Source: Kitagawia praeruptora (lineage: Eukaryota; Streptophyta; Magnoliopsida; Apiales; Apiaceae). From it: a stretch of 64,000 bases of DNA. The translations under genes were made by a program, and so were the position numbers. Below the pieces are notes generated by a model. The model was not told the origin of the DNA and ran no database searches. It saw only the letters and a program-made list of their open reading frames with translations. Where the stretch lies: assembly GCA_037693485.1 (NCBI GenBank), contig CM075344.1:94523001-94587000 (forward strand), written 5' to 3'. Of this stretch, positions 11,953 to 21,906 are shown piece after piece. The first letter of the stretch is position 1. Every line of letters starts with the position of its first letter.

Positions 11953-12448
11953 CTACAATCTCAGCCCTGATCATAAAAAGACAATGTTATTACCTCATCC
12001 AATTGTTTGAAAAAATGTAGGCATGTAAGTAATTAACATGCTTATAGGAACATGTTTAACTGTTCAGATATGGTTCAGCATCATATAAGATGGTGACATA
12101 TTAAAAATTACGTACATTGTTGTTTTTTGTAATTCAAATATCCTCTATTTTTTTCTAATTTATAAATTCTGCAAATTACTCATGTAACCACATGTCAAAT
12201 AATATCAGGGATCAGCTAAGGCCATAAAATTCTAATAAAAACATTACTCATAAGAACTTAGGGTAGTACAGAATACTTACATAAATAAATAACTGCAACT
12301 AATACAACTTCTGTACGTAAAGACTAAAGAGTTATAATTCATGAATAATTGCCATGATGTTTGACGTATGTTGTAAAGATCAGCTACAACAGCCGATAAA
12401 AGGGGTGTCAAGTTTTAATCAAATAAGCATTGTAACGTAGAATATTTC

Positions 12449-12554
12449 TTAGAAACCAGAACCAGAAGGAGATACAGGTGGAACATTGTCTTTACCCTCA
12501 AGCATCTCCACTTTGAGTTGGGTCATTTGAACACCAGTAACCACACCACCAAAC
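12449..12554 (-). pseudogene. Captured C-terminal exon of an unrecognised gene
   Basis: After the acceptor-like TTTGCCAG at 12555 the minus strand reads 34 codons to TAA, with FGGVVTGVQMTQLKVEMLEG followed by a Pro/Ser/Gly-rich tail. The exon-like edge and conserved-looking peptide suggest a host origin. I do not recognise the family. Confidence 0.4.
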
Positions 12555-12947
12555 CTGGCAAAGAGCAAGTACATTTTCTTAGGAGAATAACTTACTTTTT
12601 TTACACAAACGGATAAGATAAATTATGATCATACTTGTGTCTCATTGCAGAATATCTTCAAAGAATCAGCATGGTTGGGATATAGGTCAAGTAAATAATT
12701 TGCAATCTAATGTATACATATTCTGGTCACTTCATGTGAAGGTACTATGATCATACAACTACTACATAATCCTTAAGGGTTTTAATCAAGACGGACGGTG
12801 TCTAAATCAAGTTCAACCATAACCTTAAGACTCTAACTAAATAAAGACTTCCAACACATCTGGTGATATGTGAAAAAATCCAAGAGAAAAGTACGAACTT
12901 TAGAAAGACGTGAGAGCTTAACTTTAGTGATGGTAGAATCAAATTAC

Positions 12948-13897
12948 CCGGGAAATAAAGGGTTGAAATAATGAGAATATATTGGAAAAAAGTCATCTAT
13001 GTCCATTAACACCACATCAAGAACATCAGCAAGTGGTTTGATATTGTTTAAGTAATTCTCATCCAACAAAGCAGTTGTCTCTAAATCTCTCATGTATTGA
13101 CCTTGTTTGATGTACTTAATAGCAACATCCTTGCACAATGAAGGGATAGAACGTGCATCCAAGGTGTTGAGCTCTGCATTCAGAGCAAAAATCTTGCAAT
13201 CACTATAATCATCAACAGAATTCCACATCTCAACTGCCCCTGCACTCTTAGTTTCACATGACTGTAACATTACAGTTAAAGAAATCAGCACTGTCATCAG
13301 TAGAGCCCCAAGTGATATAAGTCCCGCCACTAAGATTGTTGTAGCATAAGATGTCATATAAATTCCTGATTCCACTGCATAATCACTACTGATATCTGCA
13401 CAACTCCAAAAAAACAAGTGGTCAAATATACATTCACAAGCAGTTAACACTTATTCTGTGTTCATCCAACAAAAAGACTCAATCAGTCCAAATATAGTTG
13501 ACGCGATAAAAAGACTGATTTTGTCCAACATATATAGTTGACCCTCTGCATTTTCTGGATTTCACATCTATGTTACACATTACTGCAGTTATATTCAGAT
13601 TATATAATTACTTGAAAAGAAGGGGTCACACTGTTAAGGGAACTAAACCTTAAAAAAAAAACAAATTGATCTGGAAAGTAGACACCGATAGACAAACAAC
13701 AGATCAATTCGAGCTCTTTCACAGTTTTACTAACAACTCAATTCACCAATATGTTATCACTAGAATGTTATTTCATAAACCCAAAAAAAAAAATTGTCAA
13801 AAAAATACATGAAGCAAGTACCTGTATTAGAATCTGCACTACTCGAAAGGCTTTGATCAGAGTACTGCCTCTCCATCTGCTGGCCGTAAACAGGCAT
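12948..13897 (-). pseudogene. Captured 5' part of a membrane HAD/class-B acid phosphatase-like gene
   Basis: Exon 1 (13897-13822) encodes MPVYGQQMERQYSDQSLSSS and five more residues. A 426-bp intron with GTACTT and TTGTGCAG edges follows. Exon 2 (13395-12948) continues in phase, and the sequence carries a donor-like GTAATT at its end. Exon 2 starts ISSDYAVESGIY, has one hydrophobic helix (TILVAGLISLGALLMTVLIS) and then a block with FALNAELNTLDA, IPSLCKDVA, YIKQGQYMRDL and DVVLMDIDDFFP. This matches the N-terminal half of plant HAD subfamily IIIB acid phosphatases, including the DxD region. Catalytic exons beyond it are missing. Intron retention shows capture at DNA level. Confidence 0.72.
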
Positions 13898-14379
13898 TTG
13901 AACCCTTCTAAACAGTAATTAGAGACCTACGAAAACCTGAAGCAGATCCACAGAGTAATTTGTGAATGATATAATGCCACCTACAGAATTAAATTTTGAC
14001 CCCTGTCATGGTGTAGAAAATTCTACACACCTGAAGTATATCAAATTTTTTAAACATGCAATTTAAATGCACAAATCATTTTTATATCAAAAGGCACTTG
14101 CGTATTTGTTCACAAATCATTAGTGAACAAAAAATGATATGTAGACTGTAGTAGTTAGTGGTGATCAAACAAACATATACAAATGTCAAAATCAAAGAAC
14201 ATAAGAAAGAAAAGCAGGGTTATGACAGTCCAACACACAATCTTAAAATAACTAATCTAAGTACAAATAACTAATCTATGTCGAAGAACATAGAGAAAGA
14301 CATATACAAATCTAAGTACAAATCGAAGAACATAGAGAGAGACATAAACAAATACAAGTACAAATCGAGACATAGAGAG

Positions 14380-14660
14380 GGAGCAAATACCTAAATCGAA
14401 GTTGGAACACTAAATTGAACCCGAAATCAAACAATCAATTTGTACGAGGAACTCCAAATCGAAGCCCAATTGAACCCTAATTCTGTTGAACTCCAATTGA
14501 ACCCGGGCCCCGATTGAACCCAAATTCTGCAGCTTGTAACGAACGAGAGAGAGAGGGTGGCTGTTAGCGAGAGAGAGGGAGGGTGAAAGAGAGAGAGGGT
14601 GAGCTGTGAAGTCGATGAAGTCGAGAGAGAGAGGGAGAGTGAAAGAGAAAGAGATGTGTT
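14380..14660 (-). other. GA-rich leader-like region of CACTA1
   Basis: GAGAGAGAGG-type purine runs upstream (minus sense) of the captured acid-phosphatase start, next to the right subterminal repeats. It may be a captured 5' UTR or promoter. No gene is seen between 13898 and 14830. Confidence 0.35.
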
Positions 14661-14829
14661 TTATGTTTTGTTTTTTTTTTGTTTTTGTCTGAAGCCCGTG
14701 TGTTAGTCTGAATAAAATTGGGGGGAACTAAAATTTCACCAAGGGGGGAAAATTAGCTGAAGGGGGGAAATATTTTGGGTATTAAGCGGGGAGAATTGTG
14801 TGTGGGCGGGGAAGTGAATTTTTTTTAGC

Positions 14830-15060
14830 CTACTTTAGACATCGGTTATTTTTTGACCGATGTAATAAAATGTCAAAGACATCAGTTGTGGTACTAACCG
14901 ATGTCACTGATATTTCAATCATATGCCTTTGACATCGGTTTGCTTGCAATGTGATTTCATAATATATCAAAGACATCAGTTTTTTTTCGACCGATGTTAG
15001 TGATAGTTTTTACATCGGGGAAATCATAAACCGATGTGAAAGGGGCGATGTCTATTCTAC
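14830..15060 (+). repeat. Right subterminal repeats of CACTA1
   Basis: Copies of ACATCGGTT and ACCGATGT in both orientations, matching the left array. Confidence 0.8.
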
Positions 15061-15198
15061 TTTTTGTAGTAGTGTTGGGAAGGGCCCTATAAAGTTTATG
15101 GTGTCATTAATGAAGGGACTTATTATCTAACTGATATGGATGATAAGGTCATGCCACGAGCCTGGAATGCAGAACATTTAAGGAAATACTACCAGTAG

Positions 15199-15923
15199 AA
15201 GCTTCGCTCCTGGTGGTCTCCATCTACTACTACTTAGCATGAATAAATTCATACAAAGTACTCGGGGGGTAGTGATCATATAGACACCTCTTCGTTATGA
15301 TGTAATGAAAGTTGGGCTTTGTCCCTAGTATTTATATATATGAAGTTTGTTCTCCAAAAAAGTTGTGCAATTTTATTCTTTTGTCAGTGTTAAAAATTTT
15401 CAGGACTAGGCTAGCACAGCGTATGCGAGGCCGAACACCCCTCAGGTCAACGAGGTCACGAGCGTGCACTTACTGCGGCCTGGGGGAATGTCTTCAAAGT
15501 TTAGTTAAAACGTATCTCCTCAAAGAAGTTCAAAGTTTAAAGAAAAAGAAGTCAAGGTGCGACCTCAATCTCCGGATCGTGTCTGCGACCTCGCAAGGAA
15601 GGCATCGCAAGTCTTGATTCCAAAGAGACAAGGTCCACCTTGAAGTTTAGCAAATTAAAAAGAAAAAGCTACATATTCTACAAGGAAAGCTTCGCATCTG
15701 CGAGGTCAAGCTATCTATAAAGAAGGCAAGCTATCTATAAAGCTAAGGCAAATATAAGATATGAAGAAATGAAGATAGTTATGTAAATTGTTAAAGCCAA
15801 TAGTTACTGGGTCGCTACGCGAGCCCAACAAAGTTATCGATAAAGTTATCACAAAAATATTACAACTTGCGAGACATTCAAGGGGTGTCCGCATCCCCAG
15901 TTCAAAATATTGGAATAAACAGG
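15199..15923 (+). mobile_element. Tat copy 1 spacer between pol and the antisense gene
   Basis: Contains the second copy of the polypurine 14-mer ACTCGGGGGGTAGT (15260-15273), then about 650 bp with no recognisable coding sequence. This is the 3' flank of the antisense gene. The uninterrupted CTAGTATTTATAT at 15325 is the empty site for CACTA2. Confidence 0.7.
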
Positions 15924-18357
15924 TCATGCAGCAGCTTCACTGGGTTTCTCCTGGTTAGCAGCGTTAGCCTTAGCAGCCTCGCTAGCGATCCTGGTCGCTT
16001 CCTTCGCATTTTCTTCTTCAATCTCCTTGCGGAGGTCAGCTGCGAACTCGGCATTGCCAGGACCGAGCTGCGACCAGTCGAAATCAGGAACTTTCCTTAT
16101 AAAGCCCTTCATAAACTCGGTCTGAGCGGCCTCCTCCACAGCCTCGCGATCAGATTGAGCAGCAGCGAGCTCCGCTTTTAGCTTGTTCAACTCCTCCTCA
16201 TGTTTTTTCCTTAGCTCCTCCTCGTGCTGCTCCGCCTCGGTCAGGGACTTATGGAGTGCTGTTTTTTCGTCATTAACAAATTTAAGCTCAGATCGGAGGG
16301 TCGCAGTTTCAGTCTGAAGGACTCGTTGGCAGTTTTCCATCAGAAGCTTCTTCTCCTCTTCAGCTTTGATCTTTAGCGCCTTCATCTCCTTTTCCAGCTT
16401 GTCATTGGTGAAGACTACTTGTTTCAGCTCTCGAAGATGCGAGGCTTGGCGAATAAATGCTTCAGCTAGACATTTGGAGACCGATTCAGAGTTTTCAATC
16501 AGCTCTGCACCCACCCACTTGGTGCATTCTTCTTCAGTGGCATGGGTGTACCCGTGCTTCGCATATAGATGATGAACAGGAGTTGTTACAGCGGGCTTTG
16601 TTACCTGTGGCAAGGGGCCATCCTTCTTTTGCTTTTTGGAGATATGTTCTGGATTGCCCTGCGATGGCTGATGTGGGATCGCAGTAGATGCTGGAGGTGG
16701 AGGAGGCAGGAATTCATTATTTTTTCTAGGAGTAGAGACCGGCTTCGCAGTTTGAGTGTCCTTGCTCTGCAAGAATGGAGGCCTACGACCTTTGCCTGAC
16801 ATATCTGCAAAATAAACATAGAAAGCAGTTAGAGTCTATAATCATAAAAGAAGAAAACGTGAAGACAATATAAGGAAGTTATTGGACTATGACAGTAAAG
16901 TAATTCTCACTCTCTGCGACTACAACCCTAGAGGACGAGGCTTCCTCTTGCCTTTTTCTTTTCTGTGATGCCCTCTTCGCATTTGAAGGCCCCGCCTCAG
17001 AGGGAAGCTCGATCCCCTCCTTTAGGAATCCGCATTCAACTAAATTTTTTAAAGTAAGGAGGGTTCATACACTCCTGTCCTCGCGGGGTGTTTTCAGTAC
17101 ATCGTTAGCTCATGTTTTTTCCTCACCCTTCAGGACGGTTCGCACTTGACCTACTGGAAGATAGTTAAATGAAGTCTTTATTCTGGGCACCTCGTGAACA
17201 TAAAGATAAGGCCCCTTCCATGAGCCTGCGTTACTTGGAGCGCTGTGGTAAAGGTCTTTCTTATTAAATTCTGGCCAGACCGAGAAGTAGACATAGCCGA
17301 AGTCAGATGGCCCGCATCTTTTCAATTGCAAGAAGTATCCCATGGTCCTCGCATCAAGCTTGGGATATCCTAGTTTATGGTAGATGATGTAAAGGGCTAT
17401 CATTGCTCTGTACCCGTTGGGATTGATTTGAATGGGAGCAAGGTGGTAGGTCTCGCACACGTCTTTAATAAATGGGTGGAGAGGTGAGGAGACACCGATT
17501 TTCATCATAGCAGATGACAACACCATTCGAGGCACTCTTCCTCCATTTTCTGTATGATTGAAGCGATAGCATCGCATTGAAGCCTTTGGCAGAATAATTT
17601 TTCCCTCCGGTCTGTATGTATCAACTACCTTTTTTAAGGACTCAGTAGTAAGAGTTGTGGATAAGTCCCTGCAGCCTAAGATGCGACGCTGACCTGGCTT
17701 TTCCTTCGATCCCTCTTCAATGTCTTCAGGGCAAGGTCCCCCAACATAGATAATGCCCTCTAGCTCAGGCTGAGGGGTCGGTATGTAAGGTTGTGGGGAA
17801 GCTTCAGGAACGTAGTTGTAATCTTCAAAGTTAACGACTCTGGCCACTTCGTCTAGACCGCCATCATCAGAGGAAGGTTCTTTGTAATCAGAATTGTCGG
17901 AATTGGCCTCGTTATCACCTCCACCTTCAAGTTCGTAGTAAGCATGGCCAAGAGAGTCTATTGACGAGGTGCTGGTTAGTATTATGGGGTTAATGTTGAG
18001 CAGATTCTTATTAAGGGGAGATAGAGGCTTGGGGACATTGGCAAAAAATCTCTGCCCTTTCTTCAGTATTCTATCAACCTCACCCTGAACTGACGAGGCT
18101 GGAATAGCTGTGGATGTCAGGTTTACTGAACCTGAAGGGATATTGACGGAGTGACTTTGCGAGCTGGAGGGTCGTCTGGTTCTCCATGTATTTAGCGGGG
18201 TTTCTCGGGTGAACTCTTCTTCTGACCACAGCGGGTCCATATATAATTGGAAGGAATTGTCGCTTGCACTTGCAGCCTTAGCAATATTTGCAGCCGCTTG
18301 CTTGCTAATGGAGATGTGAGGAAGAGGTGAAGGAGTCCTTGAGCTATCGCTAGACAT
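15924..18357 (-). pseudogene. Antisense gene of Tat element, copy 1 (nonsense mutation)
   Basis: Same gene as at 36917-39350. Coding exon 1 (18357-16911) has a premature TGA at 17110-17112 where copy 2 has CGA, truncating the product at 415 aa. The splice donor (GTGAG from 16910) and acceptor (TTTTGCAG ending 16805) and exon 2 (16804-15924, open for 292 aa from its own ATG) are intact. The upstream TATA box (18834-18841) and the 5' UTR intron (18358-18684, GTAAGT to TTTTCAG) are also kept. The lesion is a single transition. Confidence 0.82.
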
Positions 18358-18833
18358 CTGAAAAGATGGTGGAGTATTAGTGTGTGTACTTATATAATAT
18401 CAAAGGAGATAAAAGAAGAAAAAATGTTTAAAGAGAAGGCTCTAAGTGTTCTTATTTCGTACTCGAGGAATAGGGGGTCGCGCAACTACTCTATTTTGAG
18501 ATTGTATGTCTACCTATAAAAGGGGTCGCGTTCTTTTGTCTAAGCGAGGCAGGGCTCGTAGTGTGAAATTAAGGGTGTGGGGTCGCAGTTAATCAGGCTC
18601 GCATCGCATGCAATTATCAGCAAATATTTACGGGATTATAAACTACACATGCATTCAAATGAAGAACAAGAGAGAGAAACTTACTTTTAATGAAGAAAAG
18701 CTGAAGATATTGAGGAAGGTTGGCCTCGTTCTTGATTAAAAGCAAGCTGGGTCTTTGTTTGATCCGGGAGCAAATTGGTAGCACTTCGGTATGGTGTTAA
18801 TAAGGAAAGTGACAAATGATTTGAAATTTGAGG

Positions 18834-18841
18834 TTTATATA
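18834..18841 (-). promoter_or_regulatory. TATA box of the antisense gene, copy 1
   Basis: TATATAAA on the minus strand, about 480 bases before the ATG and 150 before the 5' UTR splice donor. It is repeated at 39827-39834 in copy 2, at the same spacing. Confidence 0.6.
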
Positions 18842-19053
18842 GTAGTGAGGAGAGAGACGGATGTGCTACACGTGTCATCATCTCAGCAACTGTGACCAGA
18901 TCTCGAGACGCGCCAGCTGTTAGCAGCTATTCGAATCCATTGGGCCTGCGATGAGAGCCCATAAAGGAATAAGCAATAATGGGCCTTGGCCTCGCATTCA
19001 ATCTTCTGGTAGACATTCTTTGAGTCAACATCGCATTTCTAATGGCAATATGG

Positions 19054-19067
19054 ACTCGGGGGGTAGT
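19054..19067 (+). promoter_or_regulatory. 3' polypurine tract before Tat LTR 2
   Basis: ACTCGGGGGGTAGT directly abuts the TG of LTR 2, the expected place for the plus-strand primer. The copy before LTR 3 (40047-40059) has one G fewer. Confidence 0.75.
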
Positions 19068-19782
19068 TGTTATGCCCGAATTTGGCATAAGTCCTAAACA
19101 GGCCTAATGGGCTAGAATATCAGTACATCTCACATAATGGGCCTAAGAATGAGGAATGGGTCATTAAAGTTCGCCATCACAGGGAAGTTCATCACATTAT
19201 TTTATAGAATGGGATCGCTAGCGAGCCCTGGATATGGGATCGCAGTTCACGAGGTCCAGCGTGGCCTAGGGCATGTTCACTACGAAGGCTTACGGTCAGA
19301 CCCAGCGAGGTCGCGTAAGTAGATTATCTCCACAAAAGCGAGGATCGCCTCGCATGGTCAGACCCAGCGAGGTCGCATGCGAGGCCATCTAGTCAGTTTC
19401 ACCAATAATTATAATTGTAGCATCATGGCGAGCCGTGGGTTCCCTTTTATGGGTCATGGGTCATGAGCAGTATCAATGGGTAAAATATAACCCAAGGAGA
19501 CGACTAGTGGATTTGGGCCAAGCCGAGCCCATAGAAACCCTAGCCCGTCTAGATAACTTCTTCTCCAAGAGAACTACGTTGGCTTGATCCCTATAAATAG
19601 GGTACGTAGGCATCTTGTAAAGAATGAGAAACAGTTCACCACTGAATTTCAATAGACAAGTGCAGCCACAAACAATCACCAATCACCTCCGTGTTCTTCG
19701 TGTTCATAGCAGAATATCCGTATTTTGCTCCGTGATTCCAGCAAACCTCCAAATATTGTTATACAATATTCTCCCTATAACA
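19068..19782 (+). mobile_element. Tat LTR 2, shared central LTR
   Basis: 715 bp with the same ends as LTR 1. It is the 3' LTR of copy 1 and the 5' LTR of copy 2. TATA box at 19592-19599. No target duplication flanks it. Confidence 0.93.
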
Positions 19783-19824
19783 TTTGGCGCTAGAAGGAGG
19801 GGCAGTCGTTGATTTGGGAGAACA

Positions 19825-21867
19825 ATGACTAAATCGAACAAAAAGAGAAACGGAGATCGGGAGACCCCGGGGTCGCATAAGAAAGACATAAACGACCCCC
19901 GGAGGAATAATTTACCAGAGAGCGAGGCGCGTAGGGAGGGGATCGTGGACGAATTGGAGAAGGAGCGAACACCCCCTGTCATCCAACAGGCGGCCTTGCC
20001 TGGCGAAGTCATGTCATTCTTGAAAGGACTCGGTGATCAAATGATCGAGATAAGGGCCTCGGTGGCCAAGATGGAGAAGCGACATAGTTCTAGAGGCTTA
20101 AAGATGAATACAAGGACGGGGGATCGAACTCATCAAGTAGAGAGTAGTAAGGGCCCCACCAAGAAGCTAATAGGAGACTTTGATGATGTGGTGACGGATC
20201 GGACGAACCCCGATTGGGAAGAAGAGGCAGCTACTATGGATAAGGAGGGGTCGAAGGCGAAGCCCGCCTTATCAGAAGGACGATCCGTCAGTGTCTTTGA
20301 CCGGGTTGGAAAGAAACTCAGCGAGCACGATCTCCATCTCAAGTTGGTGAATCTCAAAACTAACAAGGATGGAGGGTCTAAAAATAAGAGTAAGGGCTCT
20401 CATCAACCCGTATCTCCTCGAAAAGATCGTGAGCGGTCATATCGTCGCAATGGCAGACCCCCCTCTCCTCGCAGAGAGCACGAGCGGTCCCATCATCGCG
20501 AGGACAAACCCCCTTTCAATCGAGAATATGAACGATCCCAACATCACGAGGAAGACCCTAAAAATAAGGATCGTAGGAATGACCAGGAAGAGTCTAGTGC
20601 CCCAAAAAAGACTTAATCTCATCATGCAAGTACTGGAGGAAAGAAGGATGGAGACAAAGAGGCCAGGATTGGGGATTATAAGTTGGAAGAGTTAAAAAAG
20701 GCATTGGATGCGATGAACAACGAGAAGGGGATTTTCAGCAATATGGGTTCCTCCTCGCCCTTCACTCATGAAATTCGCACTGCTCCACTGCCCGCAGTGT
20801 TCCGTGGTCATCACTCCGACATGACCAATAATGGGGAGACTGACCCGGCTGAGTTTGTCATTCGATTCAACAATGAGATGGACGTGTATCAAGTATCATT
20901 ATTAGCGAGGTGTAGGCTGTTTGCAGCCTCGCTAAGGGGGAGTGCCCAACAATGGTTTTCGAAGCTAGGGTCCTTGGTGGTCATAGATTCGTGGGAGCAG
21001 TTCGTGGACATCTTTATCAAACAATTTCAATCTTCAATGCTCTATGCACCCCCAGTGTCCACACTGGCGAATATAAAACAGAAGGAAGGGGAGACTTTGC
21101 ATGACTACTTCAAGAGGTTCAACGCTGAAGTACCTCGTGTGCGAGGTGCTAATGACGAGGCTGTGAAGAATTTCCTTATTGCAGGGGTAAGGGAAGGAAC
21201 CAAATTCTGGGAAAAACTACAAGAGCAAACCCCTGGTACACTTTTAGAGTTGCACCGGGTCACTGAGCCCTTTAAGCGCGTTGAGAAATCATTGGCAGAT
21301 CTCAAGAAGAATGCCGGGAACGGTAGCAATGGAAGCAAAGGCAAAGGGGTAAAAAGAAGGGATTCTAGAAGCCCCAGGCGAAGACAGGATCGTAGCCCGA
21401 GCCCGAAAAGAAGGGATCGCGACTCCTCAAGGCGATCCCCACCTCGTGCTCGTCCGGCTAGAGATGAAGACAAATTTGTTCCCTTAGTGGCTTCAGTGGA
21501 CCATATCTATGCTGTCAACGCTAATAAAGGAATGTTTACAAAACCTCGTGCTATGGGTCCACAAGGAACGTGGAACAGTGCAAAGTATTGTGATTTTCAT
21601 GAGCAGAAGGGGCACGATATAGCGGACTGTTGGCAACTTAAAGAACAAATTGATCGTTTGATTCGAGAAGGGAAGTTAACAGAGTGGGCGGTCCGCGAAG
21701 TGAAGAAGCATCAAGAGAGCTCAGGAAAATCAGGAATAGGATATCATGCTGTACCTCATGAGGGCCACAATGCAGAGCCTCACAAGGAGAGAGAAGAGCG
21801 AGGCAATAGCATCCATGTGATCATTGGTGGGCCACATATTGGAGGAGATAGCAACAAGGCAAGATAA
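19825..21867 (+). pseudogene. Tat gag region, copy 2, with two stops
   Basis: Starts at an ATG 42 bases after the LTR and runs in the same frame as the downstream pol. It has stops at 20614 (TAA for the CAA of copy 1) and 21865 (TAA for GAA, a transversion). The gag part has a basic RS-rich N-terminal half, the retrotransposon gag core (LYAPPVSTLANIKQKEGE then LHDYFKRFNAEV) and a Cys/His motif (CDFHEQKGHDIADC). Gag would form the particle. With the stops only fragments could be made. Confidence 0.88.
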
Positions 21868-21906
21868 AGATATGCTCGCGAGGCAAGGGAGCGACCCCTC
21901 ACCAAT

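Larger units (their letters stand above)
9805..15074 (-). mobile_element. CACTA1: Pack-type CACTA transposon carrying captured host-gene fragments
   Basis: A 5270-bp insertion with ends CACTACTAGAAACAGG and, reversed, CACTACTACAAAAAGT (about 29-bp imperfect inverted repeats), flanked by TTG (9802-9804, 15075-15077). Copy 2 has uninterrupted pol at this site. CACTA ends and a 3-bp duplication define the superfamily. Subterminal ACATCGGTT/AACCGATGT repeats fill both ends. No transposase domain is seen, so it is non-autonomous. The interior holds at least seven exon-like fragments from about six host genes, all on the minus strand. Confidence 0.93.
3566..15198 (+). pseudogene. Tat gag-pol polyprotein, copy 1, broken by four stops and CACTA1
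   Basis: A single long frame starts at the ATG at 3566 and is closed by in-frame stops at 3875 (CAA to TAA), 6041 (CGA to TGA), 7304 and 7832 (both CAG to TAG), judged against copy 2. There is no frameshift. Domains in order: basic, charged gag with an RSPRRR-type RS-rich stretch and the motif CDFHEQKGHDTADC; protease with VDNGS; reverse transcriptase with YVDDM; two RNase H domains; integrase with an HHCC zinc domain and a D,D-35-E core. CACTA1 interrupts the integrase C-terminal part at 9805; the last 40 codons resume at 15075 and stop at 15196-15198. It cannot make the full product. Confidence 0.92.

Noticed and set aside
12802..12996. 64-aa minus-strand frame next to the captured acid phosphatase
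   Set aside because: Lies mostly in what would be the following intron, in another frame; no motif.
15312..15617. 101-aa plus-strand frame, again near 36272-36610
   Set aside because: In copy 2 the start falls in CACTA2, the peptide lacks any domain, and the region reads as the 3' flank of the antisense gene.
16366..16799. Plus-strand frames opposite the coiled-coil exon
   Set aside because: Shadows of the antisense gene; no domain signature.
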